The notes: a model not told the origin generated them from the sequence alone. Positions 18,276 through 29,184 are shown, numbered from the stretch's first letter. The stretch is DNA of 64,000 nt from Pseudomonas sp. B21-056 (GCF_026016325.1 NZ_CP087203.1:4402001-4466000); one strand, 5' to 3'. A program made the numbers and translations.

Positions 18276-19757
18276 TCAGGCAATCGCGCCCAGCAGTTTT
18301 TCCCACTCCTTGTTTTCCTTCTTCGACACGCCACCGAGCAGATCGATGGCCTGGCGCAGACGGAAACGGGTCAGGTCCGGCCCGAGGATTTCCATCGCAT
18401 CGAGCACCGACACCGAGCTGGCCTGGCCGGTAATGGCGGCGAACATCAGCGGCATGGCGTCGCGCAATTTCAACTCCAGGGACTCGACCACGACCTGGAT
18501 GGTCGCGGTGATGCTGTCCTTTTCCCACTGGCGCAAGCTTTCGAGCTTCCACAGGATCAGTTGCATCAACTGGCGTACCTGGTCGCCCGAGAGTTTCTTG
18601 GACTCGAACAGCTTCGCGTCCGGCGTCACGCCACCGGCAAAGAAGAAGCCGGCCAGCGGGGCGATCTGGCTGAACGTCTCCACCCTGCCCTGCACATGGG
18701 GGGCGATCTTCATCATGTACTCGGGGTTCAACGCCCATTTCTGCACGCGTGCGGCGAATTCCTCCACCGGCAAGTCCCGCAGCCATTGGCCGTTGAGCCA
18801 GGACAGTTTCTCGATGTCGAAGATCGGCCCGCCCAGGGACACACGCGACAGATCGAAGTGCTCGACCATTTCCTGCAGCGAGAACTTCTCGCGCTCGTCC
18901 GGCATCGACCAGCCCATGCGGCCCAGATAGTTGAGCATCGCCTCGGGCATGAAGCCCATGCGCTCGTAGAACGTCACCGAGGTCGGGTTCTTGCGCTTGG
19001 ACAGCTTGCTCTTGTCCGGGTTGCGCAGCAGCGGCATGTAGCACAACTGCGGTTGTTCCCAGCCGAAGTATTCGTAGAGCAGGATCAGTTTCGGTGCCGA
19101 CGGCAGCCACTCTTCACCGCGCAGTACATGGGTGATGCCCATCAGGTGGTCGTCGACCACGTTCGCCAGGAAGTACGTCGGCAAGCCGTCAGTCTTCATC
19201 AGCACCTGCATGTCCATGCGATCCCACGGGATCTCGACATCGCCACGCAGCATATCCGGCACCACGCAAACGCCTTCGCTCGGCACCTTCATGCGGATCA
19301 CATGGGGCTCGCCCGCGGCCAGGCGACGGGCGACTTCTTCCTTGGACAGCAGCAACGCACGGCCGTCGTAGCGTGGGGTTTCGCCACGGGCCATTTGTTC
19401 GGCGCGCATCTGGTCCAGCTCTTCGGCGGTGCAGAAGCATGGGAACGCATGGCCCATGTCCACCAGTTGCTGGCAATACTGCTGGTAGATGTCGCCACGC
19501 TCGCTCTGCCGGTACGGGCCGTGCGGGCCGCCAACGTCCGGACCTTCGCTCCAGTCGATCCCGAGCCAGCGCAGGGCGTCGAAAATCTGCTGCTCGGACT
19601 CACGTGTCGAACGCAACTGGTCGGTGTCCTCGATCCGCAGGATGAACTCACCGCCGTGCTGCTTGGCAAAGCAATAGTTGAACAAAGCGATGTAGGCGGT
19701 GCCGACATGGGGATCGCCAGTGGGCGAAGGCGCGATGCGGGTACGGACGGTGGTCAT
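18276..19757 (-). CDS. gltX: Glutamyl-tRNA synthetase
   Basis: A 493-residue class I synthetase charging tRNA-Glu. The N-terminus [20 protein letters not shown] holds the HIGH-type motif (PHVG), and [11 protein letters not shown] near residue 246 is the KMSKS loop. The RIEDTD motif and anticodon-binding C-terminal region are present, and the length matches the family. It sits next to two tRNA-Glu genes, the substrate of the enzyme, transcribed on the same strand, though a REPIN lies between them. Confidence 0.98.
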   Translation of the reverse strand: MTTVRTRIAPSPTGDPHVGTAYIALFNYCFAKQHGGEFILRIEDTDQLRSTRESEQQIFDALRWLGIDWSEGPDVGGPHGPYRQSERGDIYQQYCQQLVDMGHAFPCFCTAEELDQMRAEQMARGETPRYDGRALLLSKEEVARRLAAGEPHVIRMKVPSEGVCVVPDMLRGDVEIPWDRMDMQVLMKTDGLPTYFLANVVDDHLMGITHVLRGEEWLPSAPKLILLYEYFGWEQPQLCYMPLLRNPDKSKLSKRKNPTSVTFYERMGFMPEAMLNYLGRMGWSMPDEREKFSLQEMVEHFDLSRVSLGGPIFDIEKLSWLNGQWLRDLPVEEFAARVQKWALNPEYMMKIAPHVQGRVETFSQIAPLAGFFFAGGVTPDAKLFESKKLSGDQVRQLMQLILWKLESLRQWEKDSITATIQVVVESLELKLRDAMPLMFAAITGQASSVSVLDAMEILGPDLTRFRLRQAIDLLGGVSKKENKEWEKLLGAIA

Positions 19758-19875
19758 GGCATGTCTCGGAAAGAATATAAAAGCGAAGATGAAACAGGGG
19801 GCGAATGGTAACAGGCGTTGGTGGGCGGGCTCCAGTCAGAGGGGGATTTGAGTGGGCAGCCGTCAGACCGCGTCG

Positions 19876-19967
19876 CCTTCATCGCGAGCAGGCTCGCTCC
19901 CACATTTGATCGCGTCCAGTCAGGACAACTCGGTCAACTGTGGGAGCGAGCCTGCTCGCGATAGGGC
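19876..19967. repeat. REPIN
   Basis: Inverted pair of GCGAGCAGGCTCGCTCCCACA-type cores about 30 bases apart, between gltX and uvrB. Confidence 0.9.
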
Positions 19968-19989
19968 CTTCACAGCCGCAGCAAAACAC

Positions 19990-22005
19990 TCAGACGGTTA
20001 ACAGGCGCTCGCGCAACTTGCCAATCTCATCCCGCAACTGCGCCGCCGCCTCGAATTCCAGATCCCGGGCCAACTGGTACATCTTCTCTTCCAACTGACG
20101 GATGCGCTTGGTGATTTCGCTCGGCGAGCGCAGCTCTGCTTCGTAACGGGCGCTCTCTTCGGCGGCCTTGGCCATGCCCTTGCGCTTCTTGCTGCGCGAA
20201 CCGGGTACGGTGGCACCTTCCATGATGTCGGTAACGTCCTTGAACACCCCTTTAGGCGTGATGCCGTTGGCCAGGTTGAAGGCGATCTGCTTGTCACGAC
20301 GACGCTCGGTCTCGCCGATGGCCCGCTCCATGGACCCGGTGATGCGGTCGGCATACAGAATCGCCCGGCCGTTGAGGTTACGCGCCGCCCGGCCGATGGT
20401 CTGGATCAGCGAGCGTTCGGAGCGCAGGAACCCCTCCTTGTCGGCGTCGAGAATCGCCACCAGCGACACTTCCGGCATGTCCAGGCCTTCGCGCAGCAGG
20501 TTGATGCCCACCACCACGTCGAAGGTGCCCAGGCGCAGGTCGCGGATGATCTCGACCCGCTCCACCGTGTCGATGTCCGAGTGCAGGTAACGCACCCGCA
20601 CGCCATGGTCGGCCAGGTAATCGGTGAGGTCCTCGGCCATGCGCTTGGTCAGCGTGGTCACCAGGACCCGCTCCTCGATGGCCACGCGCTTGTTGATTTC
20701 CGAAAGCAGGTCGTCGACCTGGGTCAGCGCCGGGCGCACCTCGACTTGCGGGTCCACCAGCCCGGTCGGCCGCACCACCTGCTCGACCACCCGGCCGGCA
20801 TGCTCGGCCTCGTAGTTGCCGGGGGTGGCCGAGACGAAGATGGTCTGCGGGCTCACGCCTTCCCATTCATCGAAGCGCATCGGCCGGTTGTCCAGCGCCG
20901 ACGGGAGGCGGAATCCGTATTCCACCAGGGTCTCCTTACGGGAGCGGTCGCCTTTGTACATCGCACCGACCTGGGGCACGCTGACGTGGGATTCGTCGAT
21001 CACCAGCAAGGCATCGGCCGGCAGGTAGTCATACAAGGTCGGTGGCGGCGCACCCGCGGGGCGGCCCGACAGGTAGCGCGAGTAGTTTTCGATACCGTTG
21101 CAGTAGCCCAGCTCGAGGATCATTTCCAGGTCGAACCGGGTCCGCTGCTCCAGGCGCTGGGCTTCCACCAGCTTGTTGTTCGAGCGCAGGTATTCCAGGC
21201 GCTCCTGCAACTCGGCCTTGATCCCGTCGATGGCGTCCAGCAGGGTTTCCCGCGGCGTGACGTAGTGGCTCTTGGGATAGAAGGTAAAGCGTGGCAGCTT
21301 GCGGATCACCTCGCCGGTCAGCGGGTCGAACGCCGAAATGCTCTCCACTTCGTCATCGAACAGCTCGATGCGGATCGCTTCCAGGTCGGATTCCGCCGGG
21401 TAGATGTCGATCACATCGCCACGCACCCGGAACGTCGCCCGGGCGAAGTCCATGTCGTTGCGGGTGTATTGCAGGTCCGCAAGGCGGCGCAGCAAGGCGC
21501 GCTGGTCGAGCTTGTCGCCGCGATCCACGTGCAGCACCATCTTCAGGTAGGTTTCCGGGCTGCCCAGGCCGTAGATGCACGACACCGTGGTGACAATGAT
21601 CGCGTCCTTGCGCTCGAGCAATGCCTTGGTCGCCGACAGTCGCATCTGTTCGATGTGGTCGTTGATCGAGGCGTCCTTCTCGATAAAGGTGTCCGACGAC
21701 GGCACGTAGGCTTCCGGCTGGTAGTAATCGTAGTAAGAGACGAAATATTCCACCGCGTTGTTCGGGAAGAACGCCTTGAACTCGCCATACAGTTGCGCCG
21801 CCAGGGTCTTGTTCGGCGCCAGCACCAGGGTCGGGCGCTGCACCTGGGCGATCACGTTGGCGATGCTGAAGGTCTTGCCCGAACCGGTCACACCGAGCAG
21901 CGTCTGGTGAGCCAGCCCCGCCTCGATGCCTTCGACCATCAGGCGGATGGCTTCCGGCTGATCGCCGGCGGGCTTGAAACGGGTGACTAGCTGGAATTCA
22001 GACAT
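19990..22005 (-). CDS. uvrB: UvrABC system protein B
   Basis: The 671-residue damage-verification helicase of nucleotide excision repair. Walker [10 protein letters not shown] near residue 40, the beta-hairpin with [10 protein letters not shown] near 93-101, helicase motifs DESHV and the C-terminal QTIGRAARN, and a final UVR domain ([20 protein letters not shown]) that contacts UvrC. Length is normal. I looked for a LexA box upstream and saw no convincing CTGT-N8-ACAG dyad. Confidence 0.98.
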   Translation of the reverse strand: MSEFQLVTRFKPAGDQPEAIRLMVEGIEAGLAHQTLLGVTGSGKTFSIANVIAQVQRPTLVLAPNKTLAAQLYGEFKAFFPNNAVEYFVSYYDYYQPEAYVPSSDTFIEKDASINDHIEQMRLSATKALLERKDAIIVTTVSCIYGLGSPETYLKMVLHVDRGDKLDQRALLRRLADLQYTRNDMDFARATFRVRGDVIDIYPAESDLEAIRIELFDDEVESISAFDPLTGEVIRKLPRFTFYPKSHYVTPRETLLDAIDGIKAELQERLEYLRSNNKLVEAQRLEQRTRFDLEMILELGYCNGIENYSRYLSGRPAGAPPPTLYDYLPADALLVIDESHVSVPQVGAMYKGDRSRKETLVEYGFRLPSALDNRPMRFDEWEGVSPQTIFVSATPGNYEAEHAGRVVEQVVRPTGLVDPQVEVRPALTQVDDLLSEINKRVAIEERVLVTTLTKRMAEDLTDYLADHGVRVRYLHSDIDTVERVEIIRDLRLGTFDVVVGINLLREGLDMPEVSLVAILDADKEGFLRSERSLIQTIGRAARNLNGRAILYADRITGSMERAIGETERRRDKQIAFNLANGITPKGVFKDVTDIMEGATVPGSRSKKRKGMAKAAEESARYEAELRSPSEITKRIRQLEEKMYQLARDLEFEAAAQLRDEIGKLRERLLTV

Positions 22006-22337
22006 GACATGACCTCTGGGTTCACTCCTGTCGACCAGGCGACGGGAACGAGAAAGACCGAAACGACTGATGTCGCCCTAGGAAAAAGCTTGGATGCAGA
22101 CAATGTGGAGGTGAATGCCTTCGCTTTCAAGACGAACGTCCTACACGCCTTGCAGTCTTTGACGCGGCGAAGGGACTAACGGTCGAAAAAAATCGAAAAT
22201 ACTTACCGTAAAAACCGAATCGCCTGTCGCCGTGTCCGGTGATGGCCTCTATACTAGCTCCCCGTTTGTGCACCGCTCTAGTGCATCCGGCTGGAGCGCC
22301 ACACGTCCCCCCACACTCCATTCAGAGCCGCGCACTA
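22006..22337. other. Divergent intergenic region between uvrB and the aminotransferase gene
   Basis: No gene was seen. TATACT at 22250-22255 could be the -10 box of the aminotransferase promoter, but no good -35 lies at the right distance. The rest is unremarkable. Confidence 0.4.
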
Positions 22338-23534
22338 ATGAGCCTGTTTTCCGCTGTCGAATTGGCACCCCGCGACCCAATCCTGGGCCTCAACGAAGCA
22401 TTCAACGCCGACACCCGTACCGATAAGGTCAACCTGGGCGTAGGTGTTTACTGCAATGAAGAGGGGCGCATTCCGCTTCTGCGCGCCGTGGTCGAAGCCG
22501 AGACGATTCGCGTGGCTCAGCACGTTTCCCGTGGCTACCTGCCGATCGACGGCATCGCTGCCTATGACCAGGCGGTCCAGACCCTGCTGTTCGGCAAGGA
22601 CTCGCCACTGATCGCCTCCGGCCGCGTCATCACCACCCAGGCCGTGGGCGGCACCGGCGCGCTGAAGATCGGCGCCGACTTCCTCAAGCAATTGCTGCCC
22701 GACGCTGTCGTGGCCATCAGCGACCCGAGCTGGGAAAACCACCGCGCCCTGTTCGAAACCGCCGGTTTCCCGGTGCAGAACTACCGCTACTACGACGCCG
22801 CCACCCACGACGTGAACCGTACCGGCCTGCTGGAAGACCTCAACGCCCTGCCCGATCGCTCGATCGTTGTGCTGCACGCCTGCTGCCACAACCCGACCGG
22901 CGTGGACCTGAGCCCCGAGGACTGGAAAAATGTACTGGCCGTGGTCAAGGCCAAGAACCATGTTCCGTTCCTGGACATGGCCTACCAGGGCTTTGGCGAC
23001 GGCATCGACGAAGACGCGGCGGCCGTGCGCCTGTTCGCCGAGTCGGGCCTGACCTTCTTTGCCTCCAGCTCGTTCTCCAAATCGTTCTCCCTGTACGGCG
23101 AGCGCGTCGGCGCCCTGTCGATCGTCAGCGAATCGAAGGAAGAAAGTGCTCGCGTGCTGTCCCAGGTCAAGCGCGTGATCCGTACCAACTACTCCAACCC
23201 GCCGACCCATGGCGCCAGCATCGTTGCCGCCGTGCTCAACAGCCCCGAGCTGCGGGCCCAGTGGGAAGCCGAACTGGCGGAAATGCGCCTGCGGATCCGC
23301 GGCATGCGCAACCAGATGGTCGACATGCTGGCCAAGGCCGCGCCGCACCGCGATTTCAGCTTCGTCGCACGCCAGCGCGGGATGTTCTCCTACTCCGGCC
23401 TGACCGTTGAACAAGTAACGCGCCTGCGCAACGAGTTCGGCATCTATGCCCTGGACACCGGCCGTATCTGCGTGGCCGCGCTGAACCAGAACAATATCGA
23501 TGCGGTGACCAAGGCGATTGTTCAAGTAATCTGA
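22338..23534 (+). CDS. Aromatic/aspartate aminotransferase (class I, PLP)
   Basis: A 398-residue fold-type I aminotransferase of the AspC/TyrB group. MSLFSAVELAPRDPILGLNEAF is the usual N-terminus; GVGVYCNEEGRIPLLRAV, CCHNPTGVDL, and SSSFSKSFSLYGERVG with the PLP-binding Lys (near 247) are intact. Such enzymes transaminate aspartate, phenylalanine and tyrosine. The start at 22338 was chosen over an in-frame ATG 99 bases earlier, which lacks homology. It is divergent from uvrB, as in other pseudomonads, and ends just before a REPIN. Confidence 0.94.
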   Translation: MSLFSAVELAPRDPILGLNEAFNADTRTDKVNLGVGVYCNEEGRIPLLRAVVEAETIRVAQHVSRGYLPIDGIAAYDQAVQTLLFGKDSPLIASGRVITTQAVGGTGALKIGADFLKQLLPDAVVAISDPSWENHRALFETAGFPVQNYRYYDAATHDVNRTGLLEDLNALPDRSIVVLHACCHNPTGVDLSPEDWKNVLAVVKAKNHVPFLDMAYQGFGDGIDEDAAAVRLFAESGLTFFASSSFSKSFSLYGERVGALSIVSESKEESARVLSQVKRVIRTNYSNPPTHGASIVAAVLNSPELRAQWEAELAEMRLRIRGMRNQMVDMLAKAAPHRDFSFVARQRGMFSYSGLTVEQVTRLRNEFGIYALDTGRICVAALNQNNIDAVTKAIVQVI

Positions 23535-23556
23535 AAAGCTGCATGAAACCTGATTG

Positions 23557-23646
23557 GGTGGAGCCTGCTCGCGATAACGGAGGGTCATCCAACATTGATG
23601 TTGAAGGGTGTGCCGCCATCGCGAGCAGGCTCGCTCCCACAAGGGT
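23557..23646. repeat. REPIN
   Basis: GTGGAGCCTGCTCGCGATAA (left core with an internal deletion) faces GCCATCGCGAGCAGGCTCGC TCCCACAAG on the right. Downstream of the aminotransferase gene. Confidence 0.88.
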
Positions 23647-23736
23647 TTTGTGGCTTGAGCATTATCTGTGTGAAGCGGTAACAGGTATTTGAGAAGGCCC
23701 CACGGCCAATCAAACCCGCCGCTCACCATCCAAAGC

Positions 23737-23765
23737 TTGACTTCTCTTTTCCAATCAGTAACATA
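23737..23765 (+). promoter_or_regulatory. Promoter of tRNA-Asn
   Basis: TTGACT at 23737-23742 is followed by TAACAT at 23759-23764 with a 16-base spacer. The tRNA begins 10 bases further on, a fit for a start just before the mature 5' end. Confidence 0.6.
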
Positions 23766-23773
23766 CGCGTCAT

Positions 23774-23849
<76 letters not shown>

Positions 23850-23861
23850 GACAGCAATATG

Positions 23862-23898
23862 AAAAGCCCCTGAATCGAAAGATCCAGGGGCTTTTTTG
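23862..23898 (+). terminator. Terminator of tRNA-Asn
   Basis: AAAAGCCCCTG-GATC-type stem (AAGCCCCTGAATC against GATCCAGGGGCTT) with a GAAA loop, followed by a run of six T, 12 bases after the tRNA. Confidence 0.9.
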
Positions 23899-24095
23899 TG
23901 GGCGAAAATCGTGCTGATGGCCGTATAAGCCCGCCGGAGGTCGCTACCGGAACAATATTCCGGCGCCAGAAAGGCATTATGGTCTGAATCCTGCTTTCTT
24001 TTTCCTCCAACCCAAGCTGTCACGTGAGCGTCATGACTGTGCCGCAAGCTGGCCCTGTCCGCCAACAACAGCTTCATAACAACAAGGACGAAGGT

Positions 24096-24290
24096 ATGCC
24101 CACGCAAAACCCCCACCGCATCGTCGGCCTGTGCACCTCCGGCAAGGTGTACAACGTGCTGACCGAGCTCAAGCAGCTGGAAGGCCATCGCACCGCCAAG
24201 TTCCTTTCGTTGCTGACGGAGAACCTGGTGCGCAAGGGTGTCCTCAATGAACGGGAAGTGGTGCATATGCTTGATCTGGTCGTCGATTGA
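24096..24290 (+). CDS. Small conserved-looking hypothetical protein
   Basis: A 64-residue protein, MPTQNPHRIVGLCTSGKVYN..., soluble, with no membrane segment and a helical, Leu-rich second half. GAAGG lies just before the ATG at 24096; a longer reading starting at 24024 is less likely because it has no ribosome-binding site. Codon use is that of the neighbours. I do not recognise a domain. It stands alone, between a tRNA terminator and another small ORF. Confidence 0.6.
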   Translation: MPTQNPHRIVGLCTSGKVYNVLTELKQLEGHRTAKFLSLLTENLVRKGVLNEREVVHMLDLVVD

Positions 24291-24378
24291 GCGGCGTCGA
24301 TTCCCATTATTGAAGCGGTTGATTTCTCCTCTTGCCGGCTGAGTCTTAAGGTAACCCCATCGATTGATGGAGGTTCCC

Positions 24379-24561
24379 ATGCTCAACATTCAAATCATGT
24401 CTGTCATTGGCAGCGCCGTCCCCGCCGCACTCCGGGCACGCGGCCTGTTGGCCTGCTGGTATCTGGTCCAGGACGGGGTGACCATCAGCGGCCCGTTGAC
24501 TTCACTGCCCGCCGCCCAGGCCTTGTCGCAGCGCATCGGCACTTACATGCTGAATGCCTAA
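24379..24561 (+). CDS. Small hypothetical protein
   Basis: A 60-residue ORF, MLNIQIMSVIGSAVPAALRA..., preceded by GGAGG seven bases before the ATG at 24379. The sequence suggests a short amphipathic or hydrophobic N-terminal half and a WYLVQDGVTISGPL strand pattern. It ends by overlapping four bases with the stop of the convergent permease gene. No family recognised. Confidence 0.5.
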   Translation: MLNIQIMSVIGSAVPAALRARGLLACWYLVQDGVTISGPLTSLPAAQALSQRIGTYMLNA

Positions 24562-25619
24562 GGCAATTTCACCCGAGGCGCGCTTTCGACAAACAAGGCC
24601 CAGCAGGAAATGAACAAGGCGGCGATCAGCGGTCCGATCACGAACCCGTTCAGGCCGAATACCGCCAGGCCGCCCAGGGTCGAGACCAGCACCATGTAGT
24701 CGGGCATCTTGGTGTCTTTGCCCACCAGGATCGGGCGCAGGAGATTGTCCACCAGGCCGATCACGAACACGCCGAACAACGTCAGCACGACGCCCTGCCA
24801 GATCGCCCCGGACAGCAGGAAATACACCGCCACCGGCGCCCAGACGATACCCGCCCCCACCGCCGGCAACAGCGACAGGAAGGCCATCAGCACAGCCCAG
24901 GGCAACACCGTTGAAATGCCCAGGACCCAGAAGATCAGCCCACCCAGCGCCCCTTGGGTGATCGCAACCAACAGGTTGCCCTTGACCGTCGCCCGTACCA
25001 CCCGATTGAACTTCAACTGCAGGCGACGCTTCTGGTACTCCGCCAGGGGAATGGCCGTGCGCACCTTGCGTGCCAACTCCGCGCCGTCGCGCAGGAAGAA
25101 GAACAGCAGGTATAGCATCACAAAGAAACTGACCAGGAACTGAAACGTCCCCTGGCCGAAGCTGAAGGCTTGTGTAGCGAAGAACTCGCTGCCCTGCATG
25201 GCACTCTTGACGATCTTGTCCCGCAGCCCGCTCAGGTTGCCCAGGCCGAAACGGTCAAGCAGGTGCTGGAAGTACGGTGGCAAGGCGTCCTTGAACCGCG
25301 CCAGGTAATCGGCGATGTCCAGCTCGCCACTTTCCAGGCTCTTGTACAACGCCGCGCCTTCCTGGACCAGCAACGTGCTGATGACAATCACCGGCAGGAT
25401 CGCGATGACCATGCAGATGCCTAATGTGAACAGCGAAGTGACGTTGCGCGGCCAGCCGAATTTGAGTTGCAGGCGGTGCTGCATCGGCGCGAAGACAATG
25501 CCAAGGATGATCGCCCAGAAGACCGCGCCATAGAACGGCAGCAGGATCCAGATGAAAGCGATGCTGACCAGGATCAGCAACAGAATCTGGGATTTGTATT
25601 GCAGGCTCTTTCGGTTCAT
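24558..25619 (-). CDS. AI-2E family transporter (PerM/YdiK type membrane protein)
   Basis: A 353-residue inner-membrane protein with about seven to eight hydrophobic segments. It shows the family pattern: two N-terminal helices (LILVSIAFIWILLPFYGAVF and WAIILGIVFAPM), a hydrophilic stretch in the middle (residues about 80-150), and C-terminal LPAVGAGIVWAPVAVYFLLSG and PILVGKDTKMPDYMVLVSTLGG, the best-known signature. Members export various solutes or ions; the link to autoinducer-2 is not general, so the substrate is unknown. Confidence 0.9.
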   Translation of the reverse strand: MNRKSLQYKSQILLLILVSIAFIWILLPFYGAVFWAIILGIVFAPMQHRLQLKFGWPRNVTSLFTLGICMVIAILPVIVISTLLVQEGAALYKSLESGELDIADYLARFKDALPPYFQHLLDRFGLGNLSGLRDKIVKSAMQGSEFFATQAFSFGQGTFQFLVSFFVMLYLLFFFLRDGAELARKVRTAIPLAEYQKRRLQLKFNRVVRATVKGNLLVAITQGALGGLIFWVLGISTVLPWAVLMAFLSLLPAVGAGIVWAPVAVYFLLSGAIWQGVVLTLFGVFVIGLVDNLLRPILVGKDTKMPDYMVLVSTLGGLAVFGLNGFVIGPLIAALFISCWALFVESAPRVKLP

Positions 25620-25764
25620 TGGCTTTCCATGTCACTGGCTCGTAAGTGTTAGTCAGCCGGGACTCGCCGGAGTGCCGTTGCGTTCACCTGCCCCTTTGAT
25701 CCAGGTCAACAACGCCTGGCCGGCCGTGGCGTACCCTCGCCGTTTTTTGCGAGCAGACGCCACC

Positions 25765-27090
25765 ATGCCCCTCGTAGCCCCCGAACTGCTCGCCCCGGCC
25801 GGCACCCTGAAAAACATGCGCTATGCCTTTGCCTACGGCGCCGACGCGGTCTACGCCGGCCAGCCGCGCTACAGCCTGCGGGTGCGCAACAATGAATTCG
25901 ATCATGCCAACCTGGCCCTGGGCATCCGCGAGGCCCAGTCCATGGGCAAGCGCTTCTACGTGGTGGTGAACATTGCGCCGCACAACGCCAAGCTGCGCAC
26001 CTTCCTCAAGGACCTCGCACCGGTGATTGCCATGGCGCCCGATGCACTGATCATGTCCGACCCGGGGCTGATCATGCTGGTGCGCCGGCACTTCCCGCAG
26101 ATGCCGATCCATCTGTCGGTGCAGGCCAACACGGTGAACTGGGCGAGCGTCGAGTTCTGGCAGCAACAAGGCCTGAGCCGGATCATTCTTTCCCGGGAAC
26201 TGTCCCTGGAGGAAATCGCCGAGATCCGCCTGCAGGTGCCGGCCATGGAGCTGGAAGTGTTCGTCCATGGAGCCCTGTGCATGGCCTATTCCGGGCGCTG
26301 CCTGTTGTCGGGTTACCTGAATCGGCGCGACGCCAACCAGGGCAGTTGCACCAACGCCTGCCGCTGGAAATACTCGGCCCAGCCGGCGCGGGAAAACGCG
26401 ACGGGCGACATCGTGCACAGCTATCAACCCGAACCCACCCTGGGTCTCGGCGCGCCCACCGACCAGGTTTTCCTGCTCCAGGAGAACAATCGTCCGGACG
26501 AATCCATGCCGGCCTTCGAGGACGAGCACGGCACCTACATCATGAATGCCAAGGATCTGCGGGCGGTGCAGCATGTGGAGCGGCTGACCCGCATGGGCGT
26601 GCATTCCCTGAAAATCGAAGGCCGGACCAAGTCGCATTTCTACTGCGCGCGCACCACCCAGGTGTATCGCCGGGCGATCAACGACGCCGTGGCCGGCCGG
26701 GAATTCGACCGCAGCCTGATGACCGACCTGGAATCGCTGGCCCAGCGCGGCTACACCGAAGGTTTCCTGCGCCGGCATGTGCACGATGAATATCAGAACT
26801 ACCAGAACGGCAGCTCAGTGTCGGAGCGCCAGCAGTTCGTCGGCGAACTCACTGGCGAACGCCGCGAACGCCTGGCCGAAGTACGGGTCAAGAACCGCTT
26901 CGAACTGGGCGACCACATGGAGCTGATGACGCCCAAGGGCAACTTTCACTTCGACCTGCATCTATTGCACAACGCCAAAGGCCAGGGCATCGACGTCGCA
27001 CCGGGGGATGGGCATGTGGTGTACGTGTCGATTCCGGATGCGGTGGATCTGCGGTTCGGGTTGTTGATGCGGGATGTGCGCAAGCCGTGA
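25765..27090 (+). CDS. trhP: U32-family peptidase-like protein, probable tRNA uridine-34 hydroxylation protein TrhP
   Basis: A 441-residue protein starting MPLVAPELLAPAGTLKNMRYAFAYGADAVY, the U32 family signature. It has ELEVFVHGALCMAYSGRCLLS, the four-cysteine Fe-S region SYNNRRDANQGSC-like segment here NRRDANQGSCTNACRWKY, and the EHGTYIMNAKDL and GRTKSHFYCARTTQVYR segments. Members of the YegQ/TrhP group use prephenate to hydroxylate wobble uridine of several tRNAs. The frame stays open 71 codons upstream but no homology exists there; 25765 was chosen as the conserved start. Confidence 0.9.
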   Translation: MPLVAPELLAPAGTLKNMRYAFAYGADAVYAGQPRYSLRVRNNEFDHANLALGIREAQSMGKRFYVVVNIAPHNAKLRTFLKDLAPVIAMAPDALIMSDPGLIMLVRRHFPQMPIHLSVQANTVNWASVEFWQQQGLSRIILSRELSLEEIAEIRLQVPAMELEVFVHGALCMAYSGRCLLSGYLNRRDANQGSCTNACRWKYSAQPARENATGDIVHSYQPEPTLGLGAPTDQVFLLQENNRPDESMPAFEDEHGTYIMNAKDLRAVQHVERLTRMGVHSLKIEGRTKSHFYCARTTQVYRRAINDAVAGREFDRSLMTDLESLAQRGYTEGFLRRHVHDEYQNYQNGSSVSERQQFVGELTGERRERLAEVRVKNRFELGDHMELMTPKGNFHFDLHLLHNAKGQGIDVAPGDGHVVYVSIPDAVDLRFGLLMRDVRKP

Positions 27091-27107
27091 GGTCGCAGGT
27101 GCTGCCC

Positions 27108-27203
27108 CTGTGGGAGCGAGCCTGCTCGCGATAGCGCTGGATCAGTTGGCGATGATGTCGACTGCGAAGCCGCCTTCGCGAGCAGGCTCGCTCCCACAGG
27201 GGT
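27108..27203. repeat. REPIN
   Basis: Inverted pair of GTGGGAGCGAGCCTGCTCGC cores with about 55 bases between, after trhP. Confidence 0.9.
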
Positions 27204-27230
27204 TCTGTGTCGACCACCGGATCAAAACAG

Positions 27231-27331
27231 GAACTGCCGAAGGCTGCGATCCTCCTTTCCCGATATGGCCTGGTATCCCAGGCGAAGACATCTGGATCGG
27301 AAGCGGAAGATCGCAGCCTTCGGCAGCTCCT
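27231..27331. repeat. Inverted repeat of the CTGCCGAAGGCTGCGATC family
   Basis: AACTGCCGAAGGCTGCGATC on the left and GATCGCAGCCTTCGGCAGCT on the right, about 60 bases apart. Related in its middle (GCTGCGATC) to the TAGGAGCTG family at 18164-18269. It follows directly after a REPIN of the first family. Confidence 0.85.
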
Positions 27332-27336
27332 GGCCG

Positions 27337-29016
27337 TCAGATACGGAACTGCCCTACCAGTTTGCCCAGGCGCTGGCCCAGGTCATTCAGGCTGCGGGAG
27401 GTCTGGGCGCCGAGTTGGGTTTCGTCGGCCACGCTGTCCACTGCCACGGCGATCTGATGCACGCTGCGGTTGATTTCCTCGGCCACGGCGGTCTGCTCTT
27501 CCGCGGCGCTGGCGATCTGGGCGTTCATCGAGTTGATGGTGCCGATCAACTGCGCCATGGTGTCCAGCGACGCGCCCGCCTCGTTGGCCCGGACCGAGGT
27601 GCCGTCGCCGGCTTCACTGGAACGACGCATCGCTTCCACTGCCGCATGGGTGCCCGATTGCAGGCGGTCGATCATGCCCTGGATTTCCTGGGTGCTCTGC
27701 TGGGTCCGGCTGGCCAGGGCACGCACCTCATCGGCCACCACGGCGAAACCGCGTCCCGCTTCCCCGGCGCGCGCCGCCTCGATGGCCGCGTTGAGGGCCA
27801 GCAGGTTGGTCTGCTCGGCAATCGAACGGATCACCCCGAGTACGCTGACAATCGAGGCCACGTCCTGCTGCAGGCTGTCCAGGGACACGCCACTGCTACG
27901 AATGTCGTTCACCAGCGCATGAATCTGCTGGATGCTCCCGGCCACCACGCGCTTGGCGGATTGGCCTTCTTCGTCGGTCTGCTGGGCAGCGACGGCTGCA
28001 CCCTGGGCGCTGCGAGCCACTTCCTGGGCGGCGGACGACATCTCGTTGATCGCCGTGGCGACCTGGTCGGTTTCGTGGCGCTGACGCTCCATGGCCTGCT
28101 CGGAACGCTGGGCCTGCTCGGAAACCTGTGTCACCAGGCCGGTCAGTTGCGAGGTCATGTCGGTGATCTGCCGCACCAGGCCGTGGATCTTGTCGACGAA
28201 ACGGTTGAACGAACCGGCCAGTTGGCCGAGTTCGTCCTGGCTGGTGATTGCCAGGCGCCGGGTCAGGTCGCCCTCGCCCGCTGCGATGTCGTCGAGGTTT
28301 TCTTTCATCAGGTGCAAAGGTCGCAGGATGGTGTTGGCCAGCAGAATCCCCACCACCGCAATCACCAGCAACACCACAGCGGCGATACCGATAATGCTCA
28401 GGATCACCCCTTGCACACGCTCATGGACCTTGGCCTCCACCAGCGCCACCTGGGCTTCGATGCCGTCCAGGTTGACCGAGCTGCCGACCGCCATGTCCCA
28501 CTTGGCCAGGTATTCGGTATAACCGAGCTTGGGCACCAGGTCCTTGCTGTTGGGCAATGGCGAGCTGTATTCGAGGTAGTGGGTCCCGTCCTTGGCGACT
28601 TTCACCAGGTCACGGTTGACGTAGACACCGTTCGGGTCGCGGTTTTCCTTGAAACTCTTGCCCACGCCATCGGGGCTGTTGGCCTTGAACAGGCGCACGG
28701 TTTCGGAATCGTAGCCGAAGAAGTAACCATCCTTGCCGTAACTGATGTTCGACAGCAGCTTGATGGCCTGGGCTCGCGCCGCGTTATCACCGGGAGCGGC
28801 AGCATCGTACAGCGGCTTGATGGCGGTCAAGCCCACCGCCACGTAGCTCTGCAACGTCGCCTTGGCGTCGGCGAGCAGGCGTTCGCGGGTCTGCTGGACC
28901 TCTTTACCGGCCTGCTCCTGCAGGATGAAGGCCGTGGTCAGGCTGATGATCACCGCAGACAACAATACCGGCAGTATTGCCAGGGACAGGACTTTAGCCT
29001 TCAGGCTCAGGCGCAT
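27337..29016 (-). CDS. Methyl-accepting chemotaxis protein with single Cache (sCache_2) sensor
   Basis: A 559-residue chemoreceptor. TM1 is at residues 8-28 ([19 protein letters not shown]), the periplasmic sCache domain at about 30-185 (with [18 protein letters not shown] and [13 protein letters not shown]), TM2 at about 186-208, then a HAMP domain ([26 protein letters not shown]) and the signalling domain with the highly conserved tip [20 protein letters not shown]. Similar sCache receptors of Pseudomonas sense short organic acids (established for McpP of P. putida); the ligand here is inferred at most. ATG at 29016 was chosen over a GTG three codons upstream. A permease gene lies upstream on the same strand. 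Confidence 0.95.
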   Translation of the reverse strand: MRLSLKAKVLSLAILPVLLSAVIISLTTAFILQEQAGKEVQQTRERLLADAKATLQSYVAVGLTAIKPLYDAAAPGDNAARAQAIKLLSNISYGKDGYFFGYDSETVRLFKANSPDGVGKSFKENRDPNGVYVNRDLVKVAKDGTHYLEYSSPLPNSKDLVPKLGYTEYLAKWDMAVGSSVNLDGIEAQVALVEAKVHERVQGVILSIIGIAAVVLLVIAVVGILLANTILRPLHLMKENLDDIAAGEGDLTRRLAITSQDELGQLAGSFNRFVDKIHGLVRQITDMTSQLTGLVTQVSEQAQRSEQAMERQRHETDQVATAINEMSSAAQEVARSAQGAAVAAQQTDEEGQSAKRVVAGSIQQIHALVNDIRSSGVSLDSLQQDVASIVSVLGVIRSIAEQTNLLALNAAIEAARAGEAGRGFAVVADEVRALASRTQQSTQEIQGMIDRLQSGTHAAVEAMRRSSEAGDGTSVRANEAGASLDTMAQLIGTINSMNAQIASAAEEQTAVAEEINRSVHQIAVAVDSVADETQLGAQTSRSLNDLGQRLGKLVGQFRI

Positions 29017-29098
29017 GCTGGTCACTCTTGTTGGTTTTATGGCGTGGTTAGCTGTGTTAACGGCAAGCCGGGGGAAAACTGTAGGGCAATATCAAAGC

Positions 29099-29166
29099 AA
29101 TCGCGAGCAGGCTCGCTCCCACAGGGAAATGCATTCCAATGTGGGAGCGAGCCTGCTCGCGATGGA
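29099..29166. repeat. REPIN
   Basis: Compact inverted pair of TCGCGAGCAGGCTCGCTCCC cores only about 18 bases apart, between the permease and chemoreceptor genes. Confidence 0.9.
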
Positions 29167-29184
29167 GGCGACTCGGTCTTCGAA

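Noticed and set aside
22006..22080. LexA/SOS box at uvrB
   Set aside because: No CTGT-N8-ACAG dyad with good agreement was found in the uvrB leader.
25552..25764. N-terminal extension of trhP by 71 codons
   Set aside because: The extension overlaps the permease leader and has no homology; MPLVAPELLAPAG is the family start.
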